From: an uncultured Oscillospiraceae bacterium
GTDB lineage: Bacteria > Bacillota > Clostridia > Oscillospirales > Oscillospiraceae
Direction of reading: 5' to 3'
DNA: 34,870 nt
NCBI GenBank assembly: GCA_944385365.1
Contig: CALWWW010000026.1
Span: 1-34,870 of the forward strand
Positions 8,641 to 18,744 of the stretch are shown here, in pieces (position 1 is the first letter of the stretch; every line of letters starts with the position of its first letter). The position numbers and the translations under genes are program-made. The notes under the pieces were generated by a model. That model saw nothing but the letters and a program-made list of their open reading frames with translations, made no database searches and was not told the origin of the DNA.

Positions 8641-8711
8641 GTTCCGGACCGGTACCGAACACGGTGCAGCAACAATGCCCGTGGGAAACACGCAACAAGG
8701 AGGAATCCACC

Positions 8712-9896
8712 ATGGAATCATCGGGTCTGACGGCCCTGGCCCACGGCCTTTCGGCTTTTACGGTTTTTCGGGGCCTGCTGGCGGAGCCGGGTATGGCCGC
8801 GCTGCGGCAGTTTCTGCTGAGCGGCGATCTCAATGACCGGCTGGACAGCTACGGCCGGTTTGTGGCGGCCCTGGCCGGAGACGAATACTGCCTGGACGCC
8901 TATCTGCGGCGGCTGATCTTCTCCGACGAAAACGCCGTGGTGGTACACTTCGCCCGCACCGGTACGGTGGCCCCCGCCGCCGCAGCCAACGCCCGGGCGG
9001 AACTGTCCATCCTGTCCACCCTGTCGGCCCTGACCACGGAAGACCTGTGGGCGGGCATCGACTACAGCGGCTATCTGCCCCGGTACGAGACCCACGGCGC
9101 GGACTTTCGGGAGGAATACAACCAGCGGCTCCTCTACCTGGGCCGGTACGGTTACGGCATCTTCTCCACGGCGGCCATGTTCCGCATCGACGGCACGGAA
9201 ATCGTCCCGGTGGAATCCGCCGACGAGATCACCCTGGACCGCTTCGTCGGCTACGAGGCCGAGCGGCAGAAGGTCCTACAGAATACCATCGCCCTGCTGG
9301 AGGGACGCCCGGCGGCCAATGTGCTGCTGTGCGGCGACGCCGGTACGGGTAAATCCTCCACGGTGAAAGCCTGTGTCAACGAGCTTTCCCGCCGGGGCCT
9401 GCGGCTCATCGAGCTGCGCAAGGACCAGCTGTATCAGCTGCCCATGGTCCTGGGCCGCATTCGCGGCAACCCCTTGAAATTTATTCTCTTTATCGACGAC
9501 CTTTCCTTTAATCAAAACGACGACTGCTTCAGCATGCTGAAAGCGGCCCTGGAGGGTTCGGCCTCGGCCAAGGCCCCCAACGCCGTCATCTATGCCACCA
9601 GCAACCGCCGTCACATCGTCAAAGAGCGGTTCTCCGAGCGGGAGACCGGCGACGATATCCACCGCAACGACACCCTCCAGGAACTGCTGTCTCTGTCGGA
9701 GCGGTTCGGTCTGACGGTGTATTTTGAGCGGCCTAACAAACCCCTGTACCTGGACATTGTCCACCGGTTGGCCGAACGCTGCGGCATCGACATGGCCCAG
9801 GCCGATCTGGACCGGGAGGCCGAAGCCTTCGCCCTGCGGCGGGGCAGCCGGTCGGCCCGGGCCGCGGAGCAATTTATCAACAGCATGAGAACGTGA
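8712..9896 (+). CDS. DUF815-family AAA+ ATPase
   Basis: A 394-residue P-loop ATPase. The first ~175 residues are helical and poorly characterised. The ATPase core has Walker A GDAGTGKSS (residues 208-216), Walker B ILFIDDLSF (about 257-265) and a sensor-like YATSNRRHIV (about 294-303). This is the arrangement of DUF815 proteins, whose role is not known. The start is the ATG at 8712 with AGGAGG upstream; a longer open frame from 8121 is only a shadow of ilvD. ilvA begins 12 bases after the stop, so the gene sits inside the branched-chain operon. Whether it acts on these enzymes or merely shares the transcript cannot be told. Confidence 0.88.
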   Translation: MESSGLTALAHGLSAFTVFRGLLAEPGMAALRQFLLSGDLNDRLDSYGRFVAALAGDEYCLDAYLRRLIFSDENAVVVHFARTGTVAPAAAANARAELSILSTLSALTTEDLWAGIDYSGYLPRYETHGADFREEYNQRLLYLGRYGYGIFSTAAMFRIDGTEIVPVESADEITLDRFVGYEAERQKVLQNTIALLEGRPAANVLLCGDAGTGKSSTVKACVNELSRRGLRLIELRKDQLYQLPMVLGRIRGNPLKFILFIDDLSFNQNDDCFSMLKAALEGSASAKAPNAVIYATSNRRHIVKERFSERETGDDIHRNDTLQELLSLSERFGLTVYFERPNKPLYLDIVHRLAERCGIDMAQADLDREAEAFALRRGSRSARAAEQFINSMRT

Positions 9897-9908
9897 GGCA
9901 CATTACCT

Positions 9909-11120
9909 ATGGAAAATACCCCCAAACAGCTGACCCTGGACACGGTCTACAAGGCCAATTACGCACTGCGCAGCGTCATCCGCCAGACGGATGTCCTCTA
10001 CGCCCCCAAGCTGCGCCCCGGCCGGGAGCTGTATCTGAAAACCGAAAATCTGCAAATTACCGGCTCCTTTAAAATCCGCGGAGCCTACTATAAAATGACC
10101 CAGCTGACGGAGGAGGAGAAGGCGCGGGGCGTCATCGCCTGTTCCGCCGGCAACCACGCCCAGGGCGTGGCACTGGCCGCCCAGCGCAACGGCATCAAGT
10201 CCGTCATCTGCCTGCCCGACGGGGCCCCCATCTCCAAGGTGGAGGCTACCCGCAGCTACGGCGCGGAGATCTGTCTGGTGGAGGGCGTCTATGACGACGC
10301 CTACCGCAGAGCCTTAGAACTGCGGGACGAGAAGGGCTATACCTTTATCCACCCCTTTGACGACCCCGACGTGATTGCCGGTCAGGGCACCATTGCTCTG
10401 GAATTGGCCGAACAGGTCAAGGACATGGACGCCGTCATCGTCCCCATCGGCGGCGGCGGTCTGATCTCCGGCGTGGCCTTTACCATCAAGAGTTTGAACC
10501 CCAATATCAAGGTGTACGGCGTTCAGGCCGAAGGCGCGCCGTCCATGCGCAATTCCATCCACGACGCCCACATTGAGCGGCTGGAATCGGTGTTCACCAT
10601 TGCCGACGGCATCGCCGTCAAGGAGCCGGGCTCTCTGACCTATGACCTGTGTTCCCTGTATGTGGATGACATTGTGACCGTCAACGACGACGAGATTTCC
10701 GCCGCTATCCTGGCCCTGATGGAGCAGCACAAGCTGGTCACCGAGGGCGCGGGCGCTGTGGCCGTGGCCGCCGCCATGTTCGACAAGATCGACCTGGAGG
10801 GCAAGAAAGCCGTGTGCATCCTGTCCGGCGGCAATATCGACGTGACCATTCTCTCCCGCGTCATCTCCCGCGGTCTGCTCATGTCGGGCCGCAGCTGCCA
10901 GCTGAACATTGAGCTGGTGGATAAGCCGGGACAGCTTTTGAAGGTGGCCAGGGTCATCGCCCAGCAGGGCGGCAACGTCACCGCCGTCCACCACGAGCAC
11001 TCCAACGAGGGCTCCGACGTCAACGGCTGCTATCTGCGGGTCAATCTGGAAACCCGAAACTTTGAACACATCGAAGCCATTAAAAAAGCCCTGACAGACG
11101 CAGGATTACATATTATATAA
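9909..11120 (+). CDS. ilvA: Threonine ammonia-lyase (threonine deaminase)
   Basis: PLP-dependent enzyme turning threonine into 2-oxobutyrate, the entry to isoleucine. The PLP lysine is in GSFKIRGAYYKM (near residue 55), followed by SAGNHAQGVA, the phosphate-binding loop PIGGGGLISG and SGGN near 310. The last ~75 residues form one ACT domain (IELVDKPGQLLKVARVIAQ). At 403 residues it is the medium form with a single ACT domain, not the long E. coli type with two. Its place in the operon supports a biosynthetic role. The ribosome site GTGAGG is weak. Confidence 0.95.
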   Translation: MENTPKQLTLDTVYKANYALRSVIRQTDVLYAPKLRPGRELYLKTENLQITGSFKIRGAYYKMTQLTEEEKARGVIACSAGNHAQGVALAAQRNGIKSVICLPDGAPISKVEATRSYGAEICLVEGVYDDAYRRALELRDEKGYTFIHPFDDPDVIAGQGTIALELAEQVKDMDAVIVPIGGGGLISGVAFTIKSLNPNIKVYGVQAEGAPSMRNSIHDAHIERLESVFTIADGIAVKEPGSLTYDLCSLYVDDIVTVNDDEISAAILALMEQHKLVTEGAGAVAVAAAMFDKIDLEGKKAVCILSGGNIDVTILSRVISRGLLMSGRSCQLNIELVDKPGQLLKVARVIAQQGGNVTAVHHEHSNEGSDVNGCYLRVNLETRNFEHIEAIKKALTDAGLHII

Positions 11121-11174
11121 ACCGGAACTTCATACGGCGGTCCGCCGCCGGGAGGATAAGAGGAGGAGCTTCCC

Positions 11175-12842
11175 TTGAGAAACGCATCGAAGTACACACG
11201 GCAATTTTTCCCCGTGGCCAAGCCCACCCGCCGGTGGGCCGACAAGACGCATATTGACCACGCGCCCACCTGGTGCTCCGTGGACCTGCGGGACGGCAAT
11301 CAGTCCCTGATGATCCCCATGAGCCTGGAAGAGAAACTGGAATTTTTCCGACTGCTGCTGAAAGTGGGCTTCAAGGAAATCGAGGTGGGCTTTCCGGCGG
11401 CTTCCGAGACGGAATATACCTTCCTGCGGACCCTCATTGAAGAGAATATGATTCCCGATGACGTGACGGTGCAGGTGCTGACCCAGAGCCGGGAGCACAT
11501 CATCCGCAAGACCTTTGACGCCCTCAAGGGCTGCAAAAACGCGGTGGTCCACCTGTACAACTCCACGTCCCTGGCACAGCGGGAGCAGGTCTTCCGCAAG
11601 TCCAAGGAGGAGATCATCCAGATTGCCGTGGAGGGTGCGAAGCTCTTTGAGAAGATCGCCGCCGAGACCGGCACCAACTACCGTTATGAGTACTCTCCTG
11701 AATCCTTCACCGGTACGGAAATGGACTTCGCATTGGAAATCTGCAACGCCGTTCTGGATGTGTGGAAGCCCACCCCGGACCGGAAAGCCATTATCAATCT
11801 GCCGGTCACTGTGGAGCTGTCCTCGCCCCACGTCTACGCCGATCAGATTGAGTTCATGTGCGACAATCTCCACTACCGCGACGCCGTGGAAGTCAGCCTG
11901 CACCCCCACAACGACCGGGGCTGTGCCGTGGCCGACTCGGAGCTGGGCCTCCTGGCCGGTGCGGACCGTATCGAGGGCACGCTGTTCGGCAACGGCGAGC
12001 GCACCGGCAACGTGGATATCATCACCCTGGCCCTGAATATGTATGCCCAGGGCGTGGACCCGGAGCTGGACTTCTCCAATATGCCGGAGATCTGCGAGGT
12101 TTACGAGCGGGTCACCCGGATGCAGGTCTATGACCGTCAGCCCTACGCCGGTAAGCTGGTCTTTGCCGCCTTCTCCGGCTCCCATCAGGATGCCATTGCC
12201 AAGGGTATGAAGTGGCGGGAGGAGAAGGGCTGCGACACCTGGACCGTGCCCTATCTGCCCATCGACCCCGGCGATGTGGGCCGCCAGTACGAGACCGACG
12301 TCATCCGTATCAACTCCCAGTCCGGCAAGGGCGGCATCGGCTATCTGCTGGAGCACAACTTCGGCTATGTGCTGCCTGCCAAGATGCGGGAGGACGTGGG
12401 CTACACGGTCAAGAGCGTGTCCGACCACGCCCACGCCGAGCTGTCGCCCCAGGAGGTCCTGGACGTCTTCACCAATACCTATGTCAATATCAATAACCAT
12501 ATCAAGCTGGTGGATTATCACTTTATGAGAGGGGACGTGATTTCCACCGACGTGCTGGTGGAGATCGACGGCAAGGCCATGAATCTGACGGCCACCGGCA
12601 ACGGCCGTCTGGACGCCGTGGCCAACGCCATTCGCCAGCAGCTGCGTCTGGAGTTCTCCGACCTGACCTATGAGGAGCACGCCCTGACCCAGGGCAGCGC
12701 CTCTCAGGCCATCACCTATGTCAGTATCACCTTGCCCAACGGCAAGAAGGTCTGGGGCGCGGGTATCCACGACGATATCATCGCCTCGTCCATCAACGCG
12801 CTGTTCTCAGCCATCAACCGCACCATTGAGGGAGGAAAGTAA
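11175..12842 (+). CDS. leuA: 2-Isopropylmalate synthase (long type 2 form)
   Basis: Condenses acetyl-CoA with 2-oxoisovalerate, the committed step of leucine synthesis. The DRE-TIM metallolyase motif appears as SVDLRDGNQSL, and the metal-binding HxH as SLHPHNDRGCA. A C-terminal allosteric domain follows, which in the family mediates leucine feedback. The 555-residue length and N-terminal PTRRWADKTH match the LeuA2 type also known in actinobacteria and yeast. The start is TTG at 11175, a few bases after GAGGAGG. leuC starts three bases after the stop. Confidence 0.95.
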   Translation: MRNASKYTRQFFPVAKPTRRWADKTHIDHAPTWCSVDLRDGNQSLMIPMSLEEKLEFFRLLLKVGFKEIEVGFPAASETEYTFLRTLIEENMIPDDVTVQVLTQSREHIIRKTFDALKGCKNAVVHLYNSTSLAQREQVFRKSKEEIIQIAVEGAKLFEKIAAETGTNYRYEYSPESFTGTEMDFALEICNAVLDVWKPTPDRKAIINLPVTVELSSPHVYADQIEFMCDNLHYRDAVEVSLHPHNDRGCAVADSELGLLAGADRIEGTLFGNGERTGNVDIITLALNMYAQGVDPELDFSNMPEICEVYERVTRMQVYDRQPYAGKLVFAAFSGSHQDAIAKGMKWREEKGCDTWTVPYLPIDPGDVGRQYETDVIRINSQSGKGGIGYLLEHNFGYVLPAKMREDVGYTVKSVSDHAHAELSPQEVLDVFTNTYVNINNHIKLVDYHFMRGDVISTDVLVEIDGKAMNLTATGNGRLDAVANAIRQQLRLEFSDLTYEEHALTQGSASQAITYVSITLPNGKKVWGAGIHDDIIASSINALFSAINRTIEGGK

Positions 12843-12845
12843 ACC

Positions 12846-14105
12846 ATGGGAATGACCATGACCCAAAAAATCCTCGCGGCCCACGCGGGGCTTGACACCG
12901 TTGTTCCGGGCCAGCTGATTTCTGCCAAGCTGGACCTGGTTCTGGGCAACGACATCACCACCCCCGTCGCTATCAAGGAATTCGGCAAGGCGGGATTTGA
13001 TCAGGTTTTTGACAAGGACCGCATTGCCATTGTCCTGGACCACTTTGTGCCCAATAAGGACATCAAGGCCGCCGAGCAGTCCAAGCAGTGCCGGGAATTT
13101 GCCTGCCAGCACTGTGTGAGCCACTTCTACGACGTGGGCAAAATGGGCATTGAGCACGCCCTCCTGCCGGAGCAGGGCGTCGTGACCGCCGGTGACTGCA
13201 TCATCGGTGCCGACAGCCACACTTGCACCTACGGCGCAGTGGGTGCATTCTCCACCGGCGTGGGCAGTACCGATATGGCCGCCGGTATGGCCACCGGCAC
13301 CGCCTGGTTCAAGGTTCCCACGGCTCTGGAGTTCCGTCTGAGCGGCAAACTGCCCGCAAATTGCAGCGGCAAGGACGTGATTCTCACCATCATCGGCATG
13401 ATCGGCGTGGACGGCGCATTGTATCGCAGCATGGAGTTCACCGGCGAGGGCGTCAAGACCCTTTCCATGGACGACCGCCTGTGCATCTGCAACATGGCCA
13501 TTGAAGCCGGTGCCAAAAACGGCATTTTCCCCGTGGACGACGTGACCATGGCCTATCTGGAGGGCCGCAGCGAGCGCAAGCCCGTGGTCTATACCGCCGA
13601 CGCAGACGCCGAATATGAGAAGACTTACGAGATCGACCTGGCCAAGATCGTTCCCGTGGTGGCCTGCCCCCATCTGCCGGAGAACACCAAGCCCGCCGCT
13701 GAGCTGGGCGATATCAAAATCGATCAGGTGGTCATCGGCAGCTGCACCAATGGCCGCATGGAGGACATGGAGGCCGCGTACAACATTCTCAAGGGCAACC
13801 ACGTGGCCGACGGCGTCCGCTGTATTATCATCCCCGGCACCATGCAGATTCTGCGGGAGTGCGTGGAGCGGGGCTGGGTGACGGCCTTTATCGACGCCGG
13901 TGCCATTGTCTCCACGCCCACCTGCGGCCCCTGCCTGGGCGGCTACATGGGCATTCTGGCGGCAGGGGAACGCTGCATCGCCACCACCAACCGGAATTTT
14001 GTGGGCCGCATGGGCCATGTGGAGAGCGAGGTCTATCTGGCCAGCCCCGCTACGGCGGCTACCAGCGCACTGACCGGCTACATCACCGCACCCAAGGAGG
14101 TTTAA
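12846..14105 (+). CDS. leuC: 3-Isopropylmalate dehydratase large subunit
   Basis: Aconitase-family subunit that isomerises 2- to 3-isopropylmalate together with LeuD. The 4Fe-4S cysteines are in GSCTNGR and in [11 protein letters not shown] near the C-terminus. [18 protein letters not shown] is a typical active-site block. At 419 residues it is the shorter HACN-like form that pairs with a small LeuD. The last codons of leuC contain the AAGGAGG ribosome site of leuD. Confidence 0.96.
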   Translation: MGMTMTQKILAAHAGLDTVVPGQLISAKLDLVLGNDITTPVAIKEFGKAGFDQVFDKDRIAIVLDHFVPNKDIKAAEQSKQCREFACQHCVSHFYDVGKMGIEHALLPEQGVVTAGDCIIGADSHTCTYGAVGAFSTGVGSTDMAAGMATGTAWFKVPTALEFRLSGKLPANCSGKDVILTIIGMIGVDGALYRSMEFTGEGVKTLSMDDRLCICNMAIEAGAKNGIFPVDDVTMAYLEGRSERKPVVYTADADAEYEKTYEIDLAKIVPVVACPHLPENTKPAAELGDIKIDQVVIGSCTNGRMEDMEAAYNILKGNHVADGVRCIIIPGTMQILRECVERGWVTAFIDAGAIVSTPTCGPCLGGYMGILAAGERCIATTNRNFVGRMGHVESEVYLASPATAATSALTGYITAPKEV

Positions 14106-14110
14106 CGGAT

Positions 14111-14596
14111 ATGAACACACAGGGAACGGTTTTCAAATACCCCGACAACGTGGATACCGACGTCATCATTCCGGCCCGGTATCTGAACACCTCCGATGCC
14201 CAGGAGCTGGCCAAGCACTGCATGGAGGACATCGACACGGAGTTCGTAAAGAAGGTCCAGCCCGGTGACATTATGGTGGCCGGTTGGAACTTCGGCTGCG
14301 GCTCCTCCCGCGAGCACGCCCCCCTGGTCATCAAGACCTGCGGTACCGGCTGCGTCATTGCCAAGAGCTTCGCCCGGATTTTCTACCGCAATGCCATCAA
14401 CATCGGTCTCCCCATTCTGGAGTGCGAGGCCGCTGCCGACGAGATCGAAGCGGGCCATCAGGTGTCCGTGGACTTTGACACCGGCATCATCACCGATGTG
14501 ACCACCGGCAAGACATACCAGGCCCAGCCCTTCCCGCCCTTCATTCAGAACATCATTTCCAAGGGCGGCCTGCTGGCCTCTCTCAAGGAGGGTTAA
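14111..14596 (+). CDS. leuD: 3-Isopropylmalate dehydratase small subunit
   Basis: The 161-residue swivelling subunit that completes the isomerase. It shows [23 protein letters not shown] and the active-site block [14 protein letters not shown]. The YLNT segment resembles the YLRT loop of isopropylmalate isomerases rather than the YLVY loop of homoaconitases. The start is the ATG at 14111 behind the AAGGAGG site in the leuC end. leuB follows after three bases. Confidence 0.95.
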   Translation: MNTQGTVFKYPDNVDTDVIIPARYLNTSDAQELAKHCMEDIDTEFVKKVQPGDIMVAGWNFGCGSSREHAPLVIKTCGTGCVIAKSFARIFYRNAINIGLPILECEAAADEIEAGHQVSVDFDTGIITDVTTGKTYQAQPFPPFIQNIISKGGLLASLKEG

Positions 14597-14599
14597 ACC

Positions 14600-15670
14600 A
14601 TGGAAAAGACCATTGCAGTCCTTCGGGGCGACGGCATCGGCCCGGAAATCGTCGGCGAGGCCCTCAAGGTTCTGGACAAGGTGGCGGAGAAGTTCGGCCA
14701 CACCTTCCACTATAAGGATGTGGACATCGGCGGCTGTTCCATCGATAAGTATGGCGTCCCCATCACCGACGAGAACATGGCGGTCTGCAAGAACGCCGAC
14801 TCCGTGCTGCTGGGCGCTGTGGGCGGCCCCAAGTGGGACAACTGCCCCGCCAATATTCGCCCCGAAAAAGCGCTGCTGGCCGTCCGCAAGGAGTTGGGCC
14901 TGTTTGCCAATCTGCGCCCCACCAAGCTGTTCCCCCAGTTGGCCAGCGCGTCTCCGCTGAAGCCGGAGGTGGTGGGCGACGGCATCGACCTGCTGATTGT
15001 CCGGGAGCTGACCGGCGGCATCTACTTCGGCCCCAGAAAGACGGAAGAAGTGGACGGCGAGAAAGTCGCCACCGATACCATGCCCTATTCCGAGCATGAG
15101 ATTGAGCGCATCGGCCGGGTGGCCTTTGAGACGGCCCGGAAGCGCAATAAAAAGCTGGCTTCCGTGGACAAGGCCAATGTGCTGGACACCTCCCGCCTGT
15201 GGCGGGCCACCATGCACAAGCTGGCGGAGGAATATGCCGATGTGGAATACAGTGATATTCTGGTGGACAACACCGCCATGCAGCTGATCAAGAACCCCGG
15301 CCAGTTCGACGTGCTGGTGACGGAGAACATGTTCGGTGATATCCTGTCCGACGAGGCTTCCATGCTCACCGGTTCCATCGGTATGATGCCCTCGGCATCC
15401 CTGTCCTCCGGCACCCGCGGCATGTATGAGCCCATCCACGGCTCTGCCCCTGATATTGCGGGCCAGGACAAGGCCAACCCCCTGGGCACCATCCTGTCGG
15501 CGGCCATGATGCTGCGGTACTCCTTCGGTATGGCCCAGGAGGCCGACGCCATTGAGAACGCTGTTCAGCAGGTCCTCAACGAGGGCTATCGCACCGGCGA
15601 TATTATGCAGCCGGGCTGTACGCTGCTGGGCTGTGTGGCCATGGGCGATCAGGTCGTGGCACATCTTTAA
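14600..15670 (+). CDS. leuB: 3-Isopropylmalate dehydrogenase
   Basis: NAD-dependent oxidative decarboxylation of 3-isopropylmalate to 2-oxoisocaproate. Signature segments are [16 protein letters not shown] at the N-terminus, [11 protein letters not shown], the substrate and metal block [14 protein letters not shown] and the NAD-binding [13 protein letters not shown]. At 356 residues it has the usual length. It is the last gene of the operon, and a strong hairpin follows seven bases after its stop. No ilvE transaminase is present in the window. Confidence 0.97.
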   Translation: MEKTIAVLRGDGIGPEIVGEALKVLDKVAEKFGHTFHYKDVDIGGCSIDKYGVPITDENMAVCKNADSVLLGAVGGPKWDNCPANIRPEKALLAVRKELGLFANLRPTKLFPQLASASPLKPEVVGDGIDLLIVRELTGGIYFGPRKTEEVDGEKVATDTMPYSEHEIERIGRVAFETARKRNKKLASVDKANVLDTSRLWRATMHKLAEEYADVEYSDILVDNTAMQLIKNPGQFDVLVTENMFGDILSDEASMLTGSIGMMPSASLSSGTRGMYEPIHGSAPDIAGQDKANPLGTILSAAMMLRYSFGMAQEADAIENAVQQVLNEGYRTGDIMQPGCTLLGCVAMGDQVVAHL

Positions 15671-15676
15671 GTCATA

Positions 15677-15712
15677 AAAAAACCCGGAAACCAGACGGTT
15701 TCCGGGTTTTTT
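15677..15712. terminator. Bidirectional terminator between leuB and the chemoreceptor gene
   Basis: A-run plus ACCCGGAAACC pairs exactly with GGTTTCCGGGT plus a T-run, with a 4-base loop. The stem is 16 bp (15677-15692 and 15697-15712) and works in both directions for two convergent genes. Confidence 0.95.
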
Positions 15713-15742
15713 GTACCATATCAAGGCTGCAATTCTGGAGAA

Positions 15743-17446
15743 TCAGCGCAGGGCCGAATTCTGGACGGTGAATCTGGCCACCAGATCTTTCAGAATGTTT
15801 GCCTGGGCGGAAAGCTCCTCGCTGGCCGCCGCGCTCTGCTGCGCCGTTGCAGAGTTGTTCTGTACCACGGCGGAAATCTGATCGACGCCGATGGATATTT
15901 GCTTGATGGCAGAATCCTGGGCCTGGGAGTTGACCGAGACTTTCTCCGCCTGCTCCGCCAACTGGCCGATGATGGTGTTGATTCGCTCCAAAGAGGCGGC
16001 TGTCTCATCTGCAATGGATTTTCCGTTTTCCACCGCCTGCAGGGCCTTGGAAATCAGTTCGCCGGTATTTTGAGAGGCTTCCGCCGTGTTGGCCGCCAGT
16101 CTGCGCACCTCGTCCGCCACCACCGCGAAGCCCTTTCCGGCGTTGCCGGCCCGTGCGGCTTCCACCGCCGCGTTCAGGGCGAGAATGTTGGTCTGGAACG
16201 CAATGTCCTCGATGCTCTTGATGATCTTGCCGATCTCCGAAGAGGTGGCGCTGATATTCTGCATGGCCACCAGCATTTCCTGCATTCTGCCGGTACCGAG
16301 GGACACTTCCGAAACAGATTCTCTGACGCTGTGTTCCGTCTCGCCAATGAGACGGGTGTTTTCATCCACCTGCTGGGAGATATCGGCCAGCGTGGCGGCC
16401 AGCTCCTGCACACTGGAGGCCTGCTGCGTGGAACCCTGACTCAACGCCTGGGAAGAGTTGGACACCTGCTCCGCACCGCTGGATACTTCGTCGGATGCAA
16501 TATGAATCTGGTGCATTACATCGGTCAACATATTGATCAGATGATAGACGGAATCGCGCAAATAATGGTATTCGCCTTCATACTGGCTGTCATCCGTACT
16601 TTTTACATTAAACTGGCCTTCCGATATAGCCCGCAGACCGGCTTGCAGGTCCTTGGTAATAAACACAATCCGGCCCATAACACCGGTGATTCTCGTTGCA
16701 AGGGTACCGAATTCATCCTCCGAGGTGTAGTCAACCGAGGCATTTTGAAAATCGCCCCGTGCCAGTGCTTCCGAACCCTCCAACAGTTTTTTGGTGGGCG
16801 TCAAAATATAACGGAGCATCAGGCCGGTGAACACAATAACCGCCACCAGACCCAAGATCAGAATGATAACGACAATCACAACGGCAATGGTGTGTACCTC
16901 TTTTACCAGGTTTTCCTGAGAAGCCACATCCTGATTGGTATCATCGTTCAGCGCAATAATCATATCTGCCGCTTCATTAAAAGCGGGAGCATAGGTATTC
17001 AAATAGATATCATAGGCCTGCTCTTTGACTTGCGCATTTTCAAAGTCCTGGCTCAGTTCCATGATCTGCGCATTGTATTGCGACACACCCTGTAGCTTTT
17101 CCCGGATGGAATCAATGGAGGTGGCATAGTCCGGGTTGATTGCCTCAATGGTGTCCAGAGAAGCATACAGCGCTTCCCGGTCGGTATTCATGGATTCCTG
17201 GATTCTCTGATAGTCCTCAGAGCTGTTTGCAATCATGGCGTTGAGCAGATAGCGCTGGACAGAAATCATGTTTCTTCTGGCCAATCCGATTTCTTCCACA
17301 ACGGGAACAATTTCTTCGGCATATTCCACGCTTTTTTTTGACATCATGTTCATGACAGAAAACGAGGTAATGCCCAAGACCAGCAAAACCAGAAAAATAA
17401 CGCCATAGGAAACCAGAAGTTTCCATTTCAATTTCAAGTTCTTCAA
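15743..17446 (-). CDS. Methyl-accepting chemotaxis protein (membrane receptor)
   Basis: A 567-residue transmembrane chemoreceptor. TM1 is at about residues 11-32. An outer helical sensor of the four-helix-bundle type spans about 33-186. TM2 is at 187-211, and a HAMP domain starting [17 protein letters not shown] follows. The cytoplasmic signalling domain carries the conserved hairpin tip [20 protein letters not shown] and [11 protein letters not shown]. The start is TTG at 17446 behind AAGGAGAG; no ATG is better placed. It is a single gene with no che genes nearby. The ligand cannot be told from sequence. Confidence 0.95.
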   Translation of the reverse strand: MKNLKLKWKLLVSYGVIFLVLLVLGITSFSVMNMMSKKSVEYAEEIVPVVEEIGLARRNMISVQRYLLNAMIANSSEDYQRIQESMNTDREALYASLDTIEAINPDYATSIDSIREKLQGVSQYNAQIMELSQDFENAQVKEQAYDIYLNTYAPAFNEAADMIIALNDDTNQDVASQENLVKEVHTIAVVIVVIILILGLVAVIVFTGLMLRYILTPTKKLLEGSEALARGDFQNASVDYTSEDEFGTLATRITGVMGRIVFITKDLQAGLRAISEGQFNVKSTDDSQYEGEYHYLRDSVYHLINMLTDVMHQIHIASDEVSSGAEQVSNSSQALSQGSTQQASSVQELAATLADISQQVDENTRLIGETEHSVRESVSEVSLGTGRMQEMLVAMQNISATSSEIGKIIKSIEDIAFQTNILALNAAVEAARAGNAGKGFAVVADEVRRLAANTAEASQNTGELISKALQAVENGKSIADETAASLERINTIIGQLAEQAEKVSVNSQAQDSAIKQISIGVDQISAVVQNNSATAQQSAAASEELSAQANILKDLVARFTVQNSALR

Positions 17447-17549
17447 CCTTATCTCTCCTTTATCTCAATACAGAATAAATGATGTACTGTCACATCACTG
17501 CTGTGTTCACACTCCTTTATAAAATCTATATAAATAAATAAGAGAACCT

Positions 17550-17587
17550 ATATAAAAACGCCCTTTTCTCAGTATAGAAAAGGGCGT
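17550..17587 (-). terminator. Terminator downstream of the HAD gene
   Basis: ACGCCCTTTTCT (17558-17569) pairs exactly with AGAAAAGGGCGT (17576-17587) around a 6-base loop; on the minus strand a T-rich run follows. It separates the HAD gene from the chemoreceptor. The ~200 bases 17588-17788 between it and the HAD stop show no gene or clear signal. Confidence 0.85.
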
Positions 17588-17788
17588 GATTATCCCGTGA
17601 TTTAATTCAGTGCAGGATAGGGGAGCGGAGCTTGCCGCTGCCAAGCTGTACAATTTCTACACATCATCGACAAGCCCTTTCCGAAAGTGAAGAGAAAAAT
17701 CCCTAAAAAATAGCACGATTTTATCCACTGTAATACTTATTTATCGACAGCTTTCGACAGAAACATAAGGGCAGGATGAAAATTATTT

Positions 17789-18502
17789 TTATACAAACGG
17801 GAAAGCGAAACACTCCAAACACGACAGGAGCGCCGCTTCACTCTCCACCATGACATCCGGTACAATGCTGCTGGTGGGCATCGGTGCACCGTCCCGGTTA
17901 AGCCAAACCGTATACCAGCCGCAGGCGGCAGCGCTGCAGACGTCGGCTTCGTAGGAATCGCCCACCATCCAGAGCTGTTGGGGAGACAGGCCGGTGGCCT
18001 CCATGGCCGTTTCAAACAAATAGGGGTCCGGCTTGGGCCGCCCGGCATCGCCGGAGACAAAGACCAGCGATTCCTCGGCCCATTGCAATATCCCCAGCTG
18101 ACGCACTTTGTCCCGTTGGCGTACCGACTCGCCATTGGTCAGGATGCCCACCCGGTCAAATTTCTTTTGGGCCAGAGACAGCACAGCCTGCATGGCAGGG
18201 GAAGGGGCAATGGCACGCTGCTGGACAATGTATTCCTCATAAAAAGCCCAGGCAAACGGATCGTCAATGGTCACACCCACGTCGGCAAAACCCTGGCGAT
18301 ACCGGTAACGGTACATCTCCGCTTCCGAAATCTCACCCCGCTGGGCCGCGGGAAAAACCTCGTCGCCCCGGTCCCGGCAGGTGCGGAACGCACGCCGCCG
18401 CTGGTCCTCTGTCAAATGGGGCAGCAGTGCCGCACAGGTACGGTCAAAGGGGTCGGAGCGCAGGTAAATGGTGTCGTCCAAGTCAAAAAAGATAGCGGTC
18501 AT
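17789..18502 (-). CDS. HAD-superfamily phosphatase (YjjG-like nucleotidase family)
   Basis: A 237-residue hydrolase with the four HAD motifs: IFFDLDDTIY (motif I, catalytic Asp), GILTNGE (II), the lysine in GRPKPDPYLF (III) and MVGDSYEADV (IV). An alpha-helical cap lies between motifs I and II, as in the HAD-IA group that includes pyrimidine 5'-nucleotidase YjjG. Substrate is not determined by sequence. The ATG has GAGGA upstream. The gene stands alone and diverges from the small toxin locus. Confidence 0.88.
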   Translation of the reverse strand: MTAIFFDLDDTIYLRSDPFDRTCAALLPHLTEDQRRRAFRTCRDRGDEVFPAAQRGEISEAEMYRYRYRQGFADVGVTIDDPFAWAFYEEYIVQQRAIAPSPAMQAVLSLAQKKFDRVGILTNGESVRQRDKVRQLGILQWAEESLVFVSGDAGRPKPDPYLFETAMEATGLSPQQLWMVGDSYEADVCSAAACGWYTVWLNRDGAPMPTSSIVPDVMVESEAALLSCLECFAFPFV

Positions 18503-18530
18503 GGATGATTCCTCAATAACTTAGAAATTC

Positions 18531-18559
18531 TTGCAAAATCCGATGAAGTTCGCTATACT
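18531..18559 (+). promoter_or_regulatory. Promoter of the small toxin mRNA
   Basis: TTGCAA (18531-18536), 17-base spacer, TATACT (18554-18559). Transcription would begin near 18566, giving a leader of about 85 bases before the toxin start. Confidence 0.75.
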
Positions 18560-18598
18560 GATACACAAGGTGCTGCCAGTTTACGGTAGGCGGTTGAT

Positions 18599-18644
18599 CC
18601 CCCGGATTCCGAAGGGGGTGCTTCTGCCCCCTTGCGAAAGGGGG
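18599..18644 (+). promoter_or_regulatory. Toxin leader with alternating C5/G5 segments sequestering the ribosome site
   Basis: Four runs alternate: CCCCC 18599-18603, GGGGG 18614-18618, CCCCC 18627-18631 and GGGGG 18640-18644. The last is part of the toxin Shine-Dalgarno. Pairing 1-2 plus 3-4 (CCCCCTT with AAGGGGG) would hide the ribosome site; pairing 2-3 would free it. Structure is inferred from complementarity. Confidence 0.6.
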
Positions 18645-18651
18645 TGATGTT

Positions 18652-18744
18652 GTGCAACAGTATGTTACAGTTTCTGATATCATTCAGATTGGCATTCTGG
18701 TCGTCGGCATCATTGGGCTCTTTCAGAGACCAAAAAAGAAGTAA
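18652..18744 (+). CDS. Small holin-like type I toxin peptide
   Basis: A 30-codon frame with GTG start at 18652 and TAA at 18742-18744. It begins MQQYVTVSDIIQIG, continues as one hydrophobic helix (ILVVGIIGLF) and ends in a basic tail RPKKK. This is the plan of the putative holin-like toxin family (Hol_Tox, TxpA-like): a short membrane helix and lysine-rich end, causing membrane damage when made in excess. The ribosome site AAAGGGGGTGAT is an extended match to the 16S tail, seven bases before the start, and lies in a hairpin. A terminator overlaps the stop, and a convergent promoter fires antisense RNA over the 3' end. Too small for most gene finders. Confidence 0.78.
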   Translation: MQQYVTVSDIIQIGILVVGIIGLFQRPKKK

